Positions 11,613 through 24,301 of a stretch of DNA of 64,000 bases are shown here, piece by piece. The DNA lies in assembly GCF_037392515.1 (NCBI RefSeq), contig NC_090291.1, positions 28,692,001 to 28,756,000 of the forward strand, read 5' to 3'. The first letter of the stretch is position 1, and each line of letters opens with the position of its first letter. The DNA comes from Haliotis asinina. Taxonomy: Eukaryota > Mollusca > Gastropoda > Lepetellida > Haliotidae. The notes under the pieces are model-generated. The model made no database searches, was not told the origin of the DNA, and saw nothing but the letters and a program-made list of their open reading frames with translations. The position numbers were made by a program, and so were the translations under genes.

Positions 11613-14037
11613 ACATACTTCATGTGACCAACATAAAACATGGAAACTCACAGTATCAACAGGATAAGTGACATGTGACATGACAATAGTGCAGTAAAAC
11701 CTGCTTGTACCTGTTTATCACCATGGCAACTGGTCAGTCTGATAGCTAGAGTCTTTGAAAGGTAATGAAAATCAGGTAAAGACAAGTTCAAAGACCTTCT
11801 CTCTGAGATGATCCATATTTGGAATTACTACATACATGTATACATATGACTTGCAAAGGGACATAATTCTTCACCATGTTTCATTAATCGGAATCCTGAC
11901 ACTTTCAATTGAAATGGTTTGGATTCATAGGATGTCCAGAGAAGTTGAATTTATTACACTACTTATTGCCTATCTGTCTTATTTTTTCAGTTCCCTAAAA
12001 ATTAGTTTACAATAAGAGGGCTAGTCCTTCCTCTGTTGGGTATGGCATCCTGGCTATGTAATGGCTACATCCTGCACTAATACACTGGCACCAAAGGTTA
12101 AACAAGCGGGAAGGTTTTGTACAACACAGAAATCAAATAATTAATTATTTTGCTAATGTTAAGTACATAGCATTGATTAATCACCATCATTACAGAGGCA
12201 ATATAAGTACATACAACTCAGCTTTTGTCCTTAATCGGCCATGCTGGAAGTCATCAATCAAAGGAGTGACCAGTACTATGTATCAGCCAGTGAGGGCGCA
12301 TCAGGCACAACTGGCTAATCAGATTAATTTGGAAGAAAAACACAAAATAATCAGGAGAAGCCACCTGCCACAATAAATCCAATAAGTGCAACCGAGCAGC
12401 TCGGTGAGCTATATTAGTTCCTCTCGCTTCCCGAGCTGGCTTCTTGATCAATCACATCATCTCAAACATATTACAACATTGGGGATGAACAAGCCCGATT
12501 GCTACTGCCATTAGGTAAATTAAATATTTGCAGATTTGCCTAAACCAATGATACAAAGACTCAAGGGACAGGCTTCACATGTAGAAGTAATAATGCTCAC
12601 CAGCTGAAAAAGGTTCATCACTGAGGTTGGGGGGGCCACATGGCCCCGATATTTCTAATAGTTTTTGTTTTGACAGATTTCCCCCTAATTCAGCTATGCC
12701 AGATCCACTTAATATTGAATTATTGGGTTCCATTTGCAATTATCTAATCAAAAACAATACAGGATAGTGACAATATTGAAAGCCATACCTTTGAGTGAAA
12801 CAAAGTTCCAAAATCAGCCTACTGCGTGACACATAAAAAGAGGAAGAGGATCATATTCAAGTTCCATTCAATTATATAAATGATAAAATATACCAAAATA
12901 TAAAGATGTTTCCGTGTTAAACTAATTATAGTGTTAATAAATATAATCCATTGCATGACATAGTTCATCAGGTATAACATATGTCAAAACTGTATTTTTA
13001 TATCTTATTCTTATTTAAAAAGTAGATTCTCATGCATACAAAAGCTCCTATTACTATGTTACTTGTGGAATGTTGTTAGGCAAATTATATTTGAGCACAT
13101 GATAAAAGAACAAGCATTAAATGTTATAAGAATACTTAAGTAAAACATAATATTCTCTTCTATGACATACACGCAAAGCTTAGTCCCAGCATGGTAATTC
13201 TGATATTGTTAATCTCTAAAGCTATCTACTATAATTCTATCAATCATTATTTCCTAATAGGTATAACGGTAATTTTTCACAAACAAAATGACTGACAAAA
13301 CATTCTTTCAGTTTCATTATGTTTCAGTTTCATTATTGATTATAAACAGTTGTAGAATACCTCTCCCTAGCAGCCTGTCAGTAGTGATGATTTCATGCTT
13401 TAATTGACACTTTTCACATTTCAAACCGTATTACAATTATTAATATCTGAAACTGATCATAGACCAAATAGGTCAAACACCTGCGACCATCGAACAGCGA
13501 GTACTTATCACTCTGTCAGACACCGCGTTAGAAGGAGTATACTGAGTCAGCAGGATAATAGCTACCTAACAGCTGTCTACATATCAATATGTTTTGAAAC
13601 ATATGAAACTACATGTGTGCAAACAGTCGAAGTTTCTGTACCAGCTGTTGTAGACTACAAACTTTGCTGCCAATCAGAAAGCTGCAAGCTGTCCCAGAAT
13701 TCACCTTGTCATACTGATAATGCCGCCAAGTTAATAATACTGGCTTTTGCAGGTCAGTTTCTCCATAAAAAAACAGCTGGTTCATTGTTTATGATGATGT
13801 CGTCCTTACCACTATTTCAATATCTACGAATATGTAAAAGGGTGAAATTAGAAATCGGGCAATAAATTCATACATGATAATGACAAGTGAATATGAAGGG
13901 GAAAAATTTACCTTCTGGTAGAAAATCTCTTAAGAACACAACTTTTGAGAATTCAGGGGGTTAGATCATGCATTGTAGTGATAATCAATATGATTTTACA
14001 TTTGAATGAATCAGTGAACTGAGAGGAACACTGCTTT
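11613..14037. other. Unique DNA, no supported gene
   Basis: Includes a 153-codon frame (13404-13865, plus), the longest non-repetitive frame in the window. It has no recognisable domain, no signal and ordinary composition, so it is not called. Around 12390-12480 the sequence is more GC-rich, with a CCGAGCAGCTCGG near-palindrome, and could be conserved non-coding DNA. Confidence 0.5.
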
Positions 14038-14224
14038 AGTGAGTGAGTGAGTGAGTGAGTGAGAGAGCGAGAGAGCGAGTATTGTTTTATGCTGCTTTTA
14101 GCAATATTCCAGCAATATCATGGAGGGACACAAGAGAAATGGACTTTCCACTTTGTACCCATGTGGTGAATCAAACCTTGGTCTTTGAGACAACGCTTTA
14201 TCTACTGAGCTACCCCACTGCCCC
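14038..14224 (-). mobile_element. tRNA-derived SINE, family A, long GTGA tail
   Basis: Starts with a (GTGA)n tract, followed by GCTGCTTTTAGCAATATTCC. It ends CTACTGAGCTACCCC at the tRNA-like end. Promoter orientation is minus. The GTGA/GAGA tract of about 45 bp is the SINE tail and shows how such tails seed microsatellites such as 52789-53104. Confidence 0.8.
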
Positions 14225-14550
14225 TTTAAACAATATAAACATGTATAAGTAGTAAGTAGACAAGTGATTTAATTTTAGTCTTGGACATAACTCCAGAGTA
14301 AAACTGGCATCTTTTAAAAACAGTTACAAATAATGCAAATACATAGTTAAACACAATGCACCAAAATTAAAACATAATCACTTATGTTTCACATTTTATT
14401 TCAACTGTATAATCGTAAATGTTTTAAAAGCATAAAATCAACATTTCAGTTAATAATCAGTCAAGAAATGGATTTTAGATCAGGGGCTTCAATTAGGTTA
14501 ATTTAGAAAAAAAATACAATGACATCAACATAAATGAACCATTCAGATAA

Positions 14551-14616
14551 GACAGATTTGAACTCACAGTGCTGTGTTCCTTAGGTAACCACCAATCCTA
14601 CTGCACCAGCTCGCTA
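14551..14616 (-). mobile_element. tRNA-like fragment, probable SINE head
   Basis: Read on the minus strand it has AGCTGGTGCAGTAGGATTGG (A-box-like) and, about 40 bp on, GAGTTCAAATC (B-box-like). No acceptor stem pairing was found, so it is more likely a SINE head than a working tRNA gene. Confidence 0.4.
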
Positions 14617-15249
14617 TTATCATTAGAAGAATGAAAGGGAAATGTTACAACTCACATGTGTGTCCTACCCCATTCGACAACAACACCCAAGTCAAACCAC
14701 AAACACGCTTGATCCGTTGACCAAAGAATTTCTCAGTTTGTCTATTTCATACAAACCACTGCCAATCACCTGTTTAACACAATTCATCCAAATTCATAGG
14801 TTCACTGTTTTATTACTTTTATCTGCAGTAGTTTTGTTTCCAGTGTGTACATTGGACTCTACGGACCTGTGTGTAAACTCAGTGTATAGTTTCCTCTCGT
14901 TATAATGTGAACCCCCCTGACCTGTGGGTAAGGGTAGGGGGAAAAGACGGGGTAATAGGCACCAAGTCAATATGACAGTGTTTGGTTTAGGGGACGGACC
15001 GGGGAAATAAAGTGACTCCCACAAAGTGTCATTTTTCTTGTTAGGATAATTTGCTGGAGATGTGAATGGAACTTGTTAAGACATCTACCATTTATCTTGC
15101 CGCTGTCTGTTGATGATGTGCTCATTGCTAGGTACAAAGAAGAGACATCAAAAGATTGGATGTCCATTGCCATGTTTATCACAACGCCTCACCTGATTTC
15201 TAACCTGATCATGATGTTGATGGCTGTTTTTTTTAGCAATCGGGATAGT
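14617..15249. other. Unique DNA, no gene seen
   Basis: Several short frames overlap on both strands with no supporting signal. Confidence 0.55.
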
Positions 15250-15280
15250 AAATGCACAGGCATGATGATGATGATGGTGG

Positions 15281-15350
<70 letters not shown>

Positions 15351-15409
15351 GGTGATGGTGGTGGTGATGATGGTGGTGGTGGTGGTGGTGGTGGTGGTGA
15401 TGGTGGTGG

Positions 15410-15456
<47 letters not shown>

Positions 15457-15484
15457 GTGGTGGTCGTGGTAGAGGTGGTGGTGG

Positions 15485-15515
<31 letters not shown>

Positions 15516-15570
15516 GGTGGTGGCAGAGGTGGTGGTGGTGATGATGATGATGGTGATGGTGGTGATGATC

Positions 15571-15602
<32 letters not shown>

Positions 15603-15603
15603 A
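15250..15603. repeat. (GAT/GGT)n trinucleotide microsatellite
   Basis: About 350 bp of GAT and GGT triplets in blocks: long pure ATG runs alternate with GTG runs, with rare interruptions (TCG, AGA, TCA). Frames on both strands translate as poly-Asp/Gly, poly-Met/Val or poly-His. These are products of the repeat. The block structure suggests repeated expansion of two interconverting motifs. Confidence 0.95.
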
Positions 15604-17215
15604 CATTATCCTGGATATGGAAAACAAAACAACAAAATGAAACTACCCCATGTTTTCGTGGTGCAAAACTTGGCTTGCCACCAACAGTTATATAAACCAT
15701 TGCCTACATTTCAGTATACATGGCAAGGAGTTAAATGTAGCCTGCACACTTAACCAATATTTCACATGTCAAATCAAGGTGCCAACATGCTTAATGTCAA
15801 CAATTTGCAGGTCCTTACGATTTACTCCCAAAACAGACCAAATATGAAAAATGCATGCACTAAATTGGCGCTGAGTTTGCATTATTTATCAACATCCCTC
15901 AAAAAACATCCCAGAGAGAATTTGCTTCCATAAAGCAGCAATTTTGACTGAAGATGTCAAAAGAAAGCCTGCAAATTTAAAAACCTAAACATTTTGAGAT
16001 TTCCATAATTTCTTCCTTTAATCTGATGTGTGACAAGCGTAAGTGGGCAGATTTCGAAGAAATTAATTCAAAAAGACTGTGGACCAGTGTGGGTGATATT
16101 ACCCAGAAGGCAACTGGCTTGTGTACCAGGAAGAAAAGATAAGATTTTTGCCAAAGCAGAGACAGAGAGGGACGGAAACTGTGACGTTATGTTATTAGCG
16201 GCCATGTGTTGGGGCTCCATGGCTGGATCTGTCGTGCCATCATATCCCTCGGCTCCACACAGACGGGATCCGACTGGCTAAAACCAGATAAAACCGCCTT
16301 TTGAGACAGGTGCCTCACCTGGTGTGCATTTCAAACAAAGAAATATCAACTTTAATTTGATTTGGATTTAGACATGTCTAAATCCTAGCCTTACTATATG
16401 ACATTTGGACCAAGCTTTTTCACTACATAATGCAAATTTGGTGTCACATTACAGCTGAATTACAGCAGAAAAAAATAAACTTTTGAAGTAAATATGCCTG
16501 CAAATATTCTGAAGAAAGAATCTGAATAAACAATCCAGAGAATATTTGACATATCATTCGCAAACATACTGACAATGAATATGGAATATGGTCTTGAATA
16601 AAACAAAATTTATGTTCAAGAGTTTAAACTTTTATCTTTGCCAAGACATCTTTTTTCAAACTCTTAAAAATGTAAACTAGATGCATGTAAAATTCATCAT
16701 TGCTTCCATACATGCATCAACAAACATGGCTGCTGCTGGTTCTGAACCCATCTTAAAAGGTCAGCCAGCACAGTGCTCAATGTGGTGCAGTGAATTATCT
16801 GGATGTGGAAATACTGATCCAACATTTCTTATGTACTGGTGGCAACAGAGAAAGCAAATAACTGAATTTCCATTTGCTGTATATGATGGTATTGGTAACC
16901 TGTAAACAATCAACTCTGTGTCTAAAGAACCTGTGGTTGATATAATGAGTAAATCATACATGTCACCATGCTGGACACCTATTCCATAAGCTGCCTCACA
17001 TGAACTTGCTATCCTGTAACAACTATTGGGTCAGTGTTTATCAAGTGATATTGAATATATATTTGGAAAGAAAGGTGTCAACTTTCTATGTATGACTGTT
17101 CAATTTTTATGCATCATAATATTTGCTTTTACAATAAAAGAAAGAGTGAATGGGATGTGTTGAACAATTTGAATCAGTCTTTCACGGATTTCCATCCTGC
17201 CTTAGCCAAGTCCCA
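15604..17215. other. Mostly unique DNA, GC-richer block near 16.0-16.3 kb
   Basis: 16020-16325 is more GC-rich than its surroundings and ends with two facing E-boxes, CAGGTG-N3-CACCTG (16307-16321). No supported gene. A plus-strand frame ending at 16905 includes GQPAQCSMWCSELSGCG then FLMYWWQQRKQITEFPF. It is protein-like but has no convincing splice sites. Confidence 0.4.
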
Positions 17216-17221
17216 AAACAG

Positions 17222-17330
17222 TTTGTTTGTTTAATGCCACACCTAACAATATTAAAACTATAGTATAAGGTAGTGGTTTATAAATAATTGGGTCGCAACC
17301 AAACTCAGTGCAACTCAAACAGCATGTTAG
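17222..17330 (-). mobile_element. SINE family B fragment, degraded
   Basis: Matches the left half of family B in order: a TTTAATGCCACA block, an AACAATATT block and GTTTATAAATAATTGGGTC. Heavily diverged. Confidence 0.5.
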
Positions 17331-17399
17331 AATATGATAACATGTGTTAACCGAGTCTGCGATGAGCATGGTTTTCTGAAGATCAATTGTAACTTGGAT

Positions 17400-17833
17400 C
17401 TGTTACTTTTGTGGCATTCATTAACTAGAATTGATTTTAATATGTTTTGCATTTACAAAGTTCATGTTTCTCAGTGCCACCTAACAGGTTGTACTTTCAA
17501 GAATATATTTACGTTCTGAATTTGTTTTAACTTGTTATGATCAAAATGGAAAAATTATTTTAGAAACCTGGCACCTGATTGGCTAAACAGCACACTGATC
17601 ATTCATTTAGACTCAACAATAATCCAGCTATATGGTGGCGACCTGTAAATAATGGAGTCTTGACCAGACAACCCAGTGATCAACATCATGAGCATTCACC
17701 CACACAATTGGGATGCAATGACTCCACAACCCTGACCAGTTCATCTCATGACAAGCAAGAGATGCTGAAGACCTATACCTACCCAGATCTTCTTCCTGTG
17801 TCGACAGCCTTGTAAAGTTCACTCAAGGTCAAG
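17400..17833 (-). repeat. Composite repeat, copy 1 (unique flank plus SINE B)
   Basis: About 430 bp nearly identical to 25497-25933. The left ~170 bp (from GGCATTCATTAACTAGAATT) is not SINE. The right part is a family B SINE that lacks its central segment after the ATTGGGATGCAATGAC block. Both copies share flank and internal deletion, so they descend from one source. That is either a segmental duplication or a dispersed composite element. Confidence 0.85.
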
Positions 17834-18747
17834 CTGAAGCCATGCTCTATGAAATGTCTGTCTGAGTATCTTGAAGAGAGGTATCAAGCGGAATTAAAAC
17901 ATCTAAATGGATCAAGCCTGTTTGTGCTTTGAGTTAGGGTTTGTTGTGGAATAGGATAAGACACACATAAAACTTCTTGGAAAACAGTCTTTAATTCACC
18001 AAGACCAATTTTCCAGAAACTTATTAGTATGATCATATATATGGTTTCATAATCTTTGCTCAAATAACAGCAAAGAAATTACTAGTGAAAAAACAGTTTC
18101 TGGACATAAGTGACATTCTCATGACTAAAGTTGACATAACCCTTGGCTAGATATGAACATTTTACATGATAAAAACAGTCAAGAGACAATAATAATACAC
18201 ACTAAAATATGATACATATATACAACATAGTTCAGAAAACTGATTTTTTTAACAGTGCCAAATGCTGCCACTAAAATCTGAAAATGTCACCTAAATGCCA
18301 AACTGACATGGATGACGTAGGTGATTAAATAACACATAAGACAGCTTCGCTACTGTATTGGCCAATGGCATTCAAAGCATAAAGGAAGTATGTAAGTCAT
18401 ACATTCAATCTGAAATATTCATGGTAACTGATACTTGTAAGACAGCTAATTTCCAATTATTTTTAATTCTTTTCAAACAGTCCTTGCCAATTTACACATT
18501 GAAGCTGTTCATTAACGTGAAGCCAAATATTTGTCTTTTAGTAACCAGCCAATTACACAAAATTTGGAAATCAATTGGTAATTTTCAAGGTGATATGACA
18601 GTGATATGCGGTATAAGTGACACGGAAACTCACAAGCATAAATTTTTAACGTTTAACACAGCACTGTTCACTAAAAGTATATGGTATGAATGTGATGTTT
18701 TTTAATGATTTGAGTTTATAGGAGTGATCATTAGTTTCTAAGACAGT
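17834..18747. other. Unique DNA, no gene seen
   Basis: A 115-codon plus-strand frame (18358-18705) is non-repetitive but has no recognised motif and an AT-driven composition. Not called. Confidence 0.5.
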
Positions 18748-18974
18748 CTGAGTGAGTGAGTGAGTGAGTTTAGTTTTACACCATACTCAGCAATATTCCA
18801 ACCATATGGTGGCGGTCTGTAAATAATCGAGTCTGGACCAGACAATCCAGTGACCAACAACATGAGCATCGATCTGAGCAACTGGGAACCGATGACATGT
18901 TTCAACCAAGTCAGTGAGTCTGACCACCCGATCCTGTTAGTCGCCTATTATGACAAGCATAGTCGCCTTTTTTA
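18748..18974 (-). mobile_element. SINE family B, nearly full length
   Basis: The best-preserved family B copy. In plus-strand order it has a GTGAGTGAGTGAG tail, GTTTAGTTTTACACC, CAGCAATATTCCAACC, ATCGAGTCTGGACCAGACAA, GAACCGATGACATG and GTTAGTCGCCTATTATGAC. On the minus strand, TGGTCAGACTCACTGACTTGG and ATCGGTTCCCAGTTGC fit weak A- and B-boxes. The strand is that of the presumed promoter. Confidence 0.85.
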
Positions 18975-20569
18975 GACAGTCTGAAAGTTAAGGGCTGAAG
19001 ATATCATTATAAAACAAAACAAAAACTATGATCTGGAAGAAATTCAGATAGGTTAATAGATGTGAAAAAGTCCTTTCATTGATGAATTTGTCAGGACTGG
19101 GTGGTTGACTATTTAGCAAAATGTTTTTTATGTGTAAAATGGCCTCCGAGGGCATGGTTGTTTGTACTTTTAAAACAATACTTTTCATTTGTTCTGTGGC
19201 ATGAACATCCTAAACAAATAACTCCAAATAAACAAATAAATCCATATTTTAGTTTCAACATAGAAACCTTTTGTGAAGGTAGTGAATATTTGGTTGCTTG
19301 TTCAAGGATGAGCACAACATTATGTTTATGAAAGTAGGCAAAAATATTACAAATGATGGGTATAATAGAAAACATTATTCTAATCATCAGCTAGGTTGCA
19401 TTTCAAAAAACTAATTTCAAGACTGTTCAAACAGCATTACTAAATTATTTATCCTTTTCTCACATTAATAAAAAAATCTGGGTGGAGAAAAAGTACATCC
19501 ATTAAGAATTACAAGAAATTCACTTGCATTTAATGTTAAGGTATATTGGTGAATCTACCCAAGAAAGAAATGCAGGTAAATTGTCATAAATCAATCATCA
19601 ATGTCTTATGAATGCATTTATTTAACACAAAATTGCAAGTGAATCAGCATCAATCTATTATAATGGTCTTGACTGCATATATAAAAAACATCCAAACATT
19701 CATCTTGAAAGTTTCCCACTAGAATAGTCGGTAAAGTGTGAGGAAGGTAGTTACAGTGTCAGTGTGAGTCTACAGTGAGTCCTTGGTCTGCACTAAACTG
19801 ATATCAACAGAATTCTATCAGTTTTATAGGCCTTACATTGATCTTCCAGAAGACAGTACCCACAAGGAAAGCAAAGATTGCCTCCAAGAACGTCCCACAC
19901 AACTAGTTAAATGAAGCATGCATAAGGTAATTAACTCATACCCATCCCGATTGTCCATATGGGGATTTAAAATCCTGTTCCGAGTCAAACGCCATCAATT
20001 TGGGCTGAGATACCAGTAGTGTAATTGCATTTGCTGGAACCAGCAGCTGCGTGGGGAAATCTCCGGGCTTGAAAGTCAGACAAAGTTGAGCCTACGTTTG
20101 ACAAGTTGTCCACCAACTTTCCAGCTTGTTCTTACAGGGTTCAGTAAATTCAGTCTTTTTACCAATCATAACATTTTTAATATGCAAAGCATGAAAGGTT
20201 TTGACTAAACTTGTGGCCAAAATTGAATTCTCTGTGGAATGTTAAGAAAACCTTGCAAACAAAGCTCTGGTGTAAGTGATGGTTCAAGTGCCTGCATGAA
20301 AACAGGGGCTTGAGATCATTCAGTTTAAACGAAGATGATATCTCTTATACAGGTATATTTACATTTAGATGGACAATGATGCTGAAGTCGTGTTATTACA
20401 GCACACATCAATTCATAGCATAAAACACACAACATACTAGAGTAATTTTTCCCTGATAAGGTCAGACTATAACTCAAGTGAAGGGACATCCTAAGGTGTT
20501 GGTTGTTTTAGTGGCTGAATGTTGCATATCAGACATATCTAAGCAATTTTGAGGACTGTCAATAACAGA
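18975..20569. other. Mostly unique DNA
   Basis: No supported gene. 19930-20120 is more GC-rich, with a TGTAATTGCATTTGC block and a CAGCAGCTGC E-box. It may be conserved non-coding DNA; this cannot be tested from one sequence. Confidence 0.5.
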
Positions 20570-21655
20570 GGGTGAACCTGACAAATCACAGCAATCCAAG
20601 TCCCCATGGTACAGACCGACAATTGGCCAAGTCACCAGGGTACAGACAGTTGATCACCAGGGTATAGACAGACAGTTGACCAAGTCACAAGGGTACAGAA
20701 ACACAGTTGGCCGAGTCACAAGGGTACAGACAGTTGATCACCAGGGTACAGACAGACAATTGGCCAAGTCACCAGGGTACAGACAGTTGATCACCAGGGT
20801 ATAGACAGACAGTTGACCAAGTCACAAGGGTACAGAAACACAGTTGGCCCAGTCACAAGGGTACAGACAGTTGATCACCAGGGTACAGACAGACAATTGG
20901 CCAAGTCACCAGGGTACAGACAGTTGATCACCAGGGTATAGACAGACAGTTGACCAAGTCACAAGGGTACAGAAACACAGTTGGCCAAGTCACAAGGGTA
21001 CAGAAACACAGTTGGCCAAGTCACCTGGGTATACACAGAGGTGGCCAAGTCACCAAGGTAGAGACAGACAGACAGCTGTCCAAGTCACCAAGGTACAGAC
21101 AGACAGTCTACCTAGTCACCAGGGTACAGACAGACAGACAATTTACTAAGTCACCAGGGTACAGACAGACAGTCAGCCAAGTCACCAGGTTAGAGACTGT
21201 TGTCCAAGTCACCGGGGTACAGACAAACGGACAGTTGTCCAAGTCACCAGGGTACAGACAGACAGACAGTTGGCCAAGTCATCAGGTTACAGACTGTTGT
21301 ACAAGTCATCAGATTACAGACAGTCAACTCAGTCATCAGGGTACAGACAGAGTCAACCTAGTAACCAGGGTACAGACAGACATTTGGCTGACTCAGCAGG
21401 GTACAGACAGACAGTTGACCCAACCTCCAGGATACAGACAGACAGTTAGCCGAGTAACCAGGATACAAACAGACAGTTGGCCAAGTCACCTGAGTACAGA
21501 CAGACAATCAACCAACCCAGTTATATCAGGGTAGAAACAGACTGACAACCTGGTCACCAGGTTACAGAGAGACAGTTGACCAAGTCACAAGGGTACAGAA
21601 ACACAGTTGGCTAAGTCACCAGGGTACAGATTGATAGCTGGCCAAGTCACACTGG
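20570..21655. repeat. ~31-bp minisatellite with 137-bp higher-order units
   Basis: The basic unit is CAAGTCACCAGGGTACAGACAG with TTGGC. From about 20605 to 20990 it is organised into near-identical 137-bp blocks: the marker GGTATAGACA recurs at 20661, 20798 and 20935. To the right, units vary in length and sequence (GTCAGCC, GTTGTCC, CTGACTC variants). A 194-codon frame at 20950-21534 is a product of the repeat. Confidence 0.92.
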
Positions 21656-22180
21656 CACCTCATATCACTGGCATAAAAAAACGTAAGAACTATTGACAAA
21701 GTTGTTATTAAGACACAATAGCTCTCAAAGTACCCCCTTACTTCAGACTGATAAAAATGAAGAACAATGGATTTGAAATTAACAAATTAGAATTTGAAGG
21801 ACTTTCATTTCATTCTAGTGAAAAGACAACTTGCACTATAAAAAGGGTAATGTGTCCAAATGGGAGAAAGATGTTAAAAAGATACAATTTGTCAAGGAAA
21901 TGAAATTTTGAAGACGAATACAGCTTTGATTTCAGTAATTATCCCTACAATTAGCTTTTGCCTGGTAATAGCTTTAATCCTAAAGGATCATGAGGTGCTA
22001 AAAGTACCTGCGCTGCGTCCCCCATAAAACCCTTACCCCAGATGGCTGATCCTATGGGACCCCAATCGGCAGGATACCTTCGGGTCCATGGCCGATATCT
22101 TCTAAGGTCTTAATTTGATTGGCAATCTGTTACCAGATGTCGAGCCCATTGGGATCATGGGATATCTGTAGTGTCGCAAA
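21656..22180. other. Unique DNA leading to CTCF-like site
   Basis: AT-rich to about 21990, then distinctly more GC-rich from 22000 to 22260 with no reading frame of note. This block holds the CTCF-like motif at 22184. Confidence 0.55.
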
Positions 22181-22183
22181 TGG

Positions 22184-22198
22184 CCAGCAGATGGCAGC
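22184..22198 (+). promoter_or_regulatory. CTCF-like binding motif
   Basis: CCAGCAGATGGCAGC fits the bilaterian CTCF core CCASYAGRKGGCRSY at all 15 positions. The flanks (TGG before, A after) also fit. It sits in a unique GC-rich block, not in a recognised repeat. Whether it is bound is unknown. Confidence 0.5.
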
Positions 22199-22199
22199 A

Positions 22200-24202
22200 T
22201 CGTGGCCTAGTCTGGATACTTAGCCAGCCACCTGGTAACCAGTCTTGATTCACATGCGTGTTGAGTGGTATTGGAATCCCAATTCAGAAGATGACAGCTT
22301 CCTCAATGACTTAATAAATAGTCTCCTTTGTTTTTTATTCTTCATGTATTTATGCTTCAGTGCTCTCAATTTCTGTTCCAAGCTTTGTTGGTTATTGTGA
22401 TTAGAAAGCTAGTTGATTATGGTATTTTATTATATTTATACCATTTCAAAATGCATATTGTTCATGAGAAGAACATTTTGAATAAATCATGTTCACATCA
22501 ATTTAACAACATATTTTGGGTTAATTGGGTCGATTTTATTCTTATTTTCAGTGGGACTCTTCAGTCTGAGACTTGTAAACAAGGCACTTCAAGGCTTGAT
22601 CTTAACCATCTATAAAAAGATGACACTCTGTGGCTGGTTGAACACTGTTACATAAAATTTGAAATCTATTTAACTTTCACCACATATGAACACTTTTTCC
22701 TAGTTTGGACAAACATATTTATCTCAGCTTAACTTGAATTTCTTTTCTAAATATCACATTTATTGTTATTATTAATATTAAATCAACAAAATTACATTCA
22801 CTTTATTGTTTTCTACATTTTAGCTATTTCGTTCAGTATAAATGACAACTTTGTATAGTATTTTCTTCTCTGATTAAAACGTTTTACAATTACATACTAC
22901 TTTTTTATTCCTATCTGTGATATTCTAGTATTTTTACTCTCCATCACTGACAGCGTTCACTCTTTAAAATGTTTTCAACTTCATTGTATAAACTGTTTTC
23001 ATCACGATATGACTGAGACATTGACGATATGACGTTAAATATTAACTGACTATAATGACATCTCATGTTGTCAGAGAAAAAGTAGAAAAGGTGTACTGTG
23101 GGAAATTAGGATCAAACTAGATCTATCTTTCTAATCAGATATGTAATATGTGTTTTCAAATTGTCAGGTGTCAGTATTTTAGCACTTGAAACCACCTCAG
23201 TATAAATGACTGGTTTCAATTACAAGTTGTGCATTGGATATTCAAAAAGAGTGTTCCATGGGACATTACTCCATGGAGTTTGCATATAATAATGTTCTCC
23301 TGGTAAATTGCATAAGAGTCAATTAAATGCAAAGTTGTATTGATTTATGCAAACTATTAAATTTAATATTGTAATCCAAATAAGTAATTTTGTGGGGAAT
23401 AAAATATATGTTGGCTTTCCTGATGGCTGAAAGTTTGTATAATGGAGAGAAACGCATTATTTGTTCTCTGAGAAGTGCAGTGTCATATTGTGCCTTTAAT
23501 AAGAACATAAACTGTTAAAGGACGTAACTTTCATGAATTTAATAAGAGCAATTTCTTCATCTGCCCCTCACATAGGTTTTTTCGTGATTTAAATTTTGTT
23601 CCTGAAATCCTGTTATAGACATGACTCAGTAGCCAGGGAGCAGAGAAATCAGAGGATATAAAATAAGCCTGCTGTGATACAGGTGTATAGTCTAGGACTG
23701 AAATGATCACCCAGACCTTGATTTGATTTTAGCTATTGGACTCTTGATTTGATCATTTTCAGTTTGATTCTTCATACAAGTAAAAACATCAGATTTTGTT
23801 TAACTCTCTGAGTCAGCATTACCAGCATGAAATCCATCGTCAGTTCTGCCAGGTCTACTAATAAAACTTAATCTCACTGCAGAACATTCCAGCGTCAACC
23901 ATAACATTTCGTCATATTCCAGTGCTCGAAACTGCTCAAGCTGGAGTCAAAATTGTGTTCTGGCTAAATGGAACCAATTTAAAAAGGTATTCAAATATTG
24001 AATCTAAATAGTGATAATGGTTATCAAAAATCAGGACTAAGGTGTCAGATTCAATATTTGATGAATCGAAACAAATCATCTCAGCCATAGTATATTCTTT
24101 ATTTAACAACACAAACTCTCTCACTAGTCACACACACAGCCCTTGATCAAGTTGATACATGTGCCTTGATGCTCTAGGTTAAATTGGTCAAATATAAATT
24201 TT
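22200..24202. other. Unique AT-rich DNA, one weak terminal-exon candidate
   Basis: A good acceptor (TTTTATTCTTATTTTCAG) ends at 22551. After it an open frame runs about 20 codons (GTLQSETCKQGTSRLDLNHL) to a TAA at 22612-22614. This could be a short last exon but is equally compatible with chance. Nothing else noted. Confidence 0.4.
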
Positions 24203-24301
24203 CATCAATATGCTCATGATGTCAGCCATCAGTTTGATAGGTCTATGATTGTATTATTTACAGAACAGACCATATAGCTTGGATATTGCTGAATACCCCA
24301 T
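24203..24301 (+). mobile_element. SINE family B fragment, degraded
   Basis: Reverse-orientation family B blocks in order: ATGCTCATGATGT, GTCTATGATTGTATTATTTACAG, CATATAGCTTGGATATTGCTGA. Confidence 0.6.

Noticed and set aside
12603..12612. Minus-strand acceptor CCTTTTTCAG followed at once by donor GTGAGC
   Set aside because: Would leave a 3-nt exon. No credible larger exon on either side.
13404..13865. 153-codon non-repetitive plus-strand frame
   Set aside because: The longest such frame, but no domain, no start context, no codon bias and no splice signals. A chance frame of this size is possible in 64 kb searched in six frames.
15148..15753. Poly-His, poly-Asp/Gly and poly-Met/Val frames
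   Set aside because: All frames of the GAT/GGT trinucleotide tract are open on both strands. There is no flanking coding signal.
20950..21534. 194-codon plus-strand frame
   Set aside because: Lies in the ~31-bp minisatellite and is simply periodic. It ends when unit lengths change.
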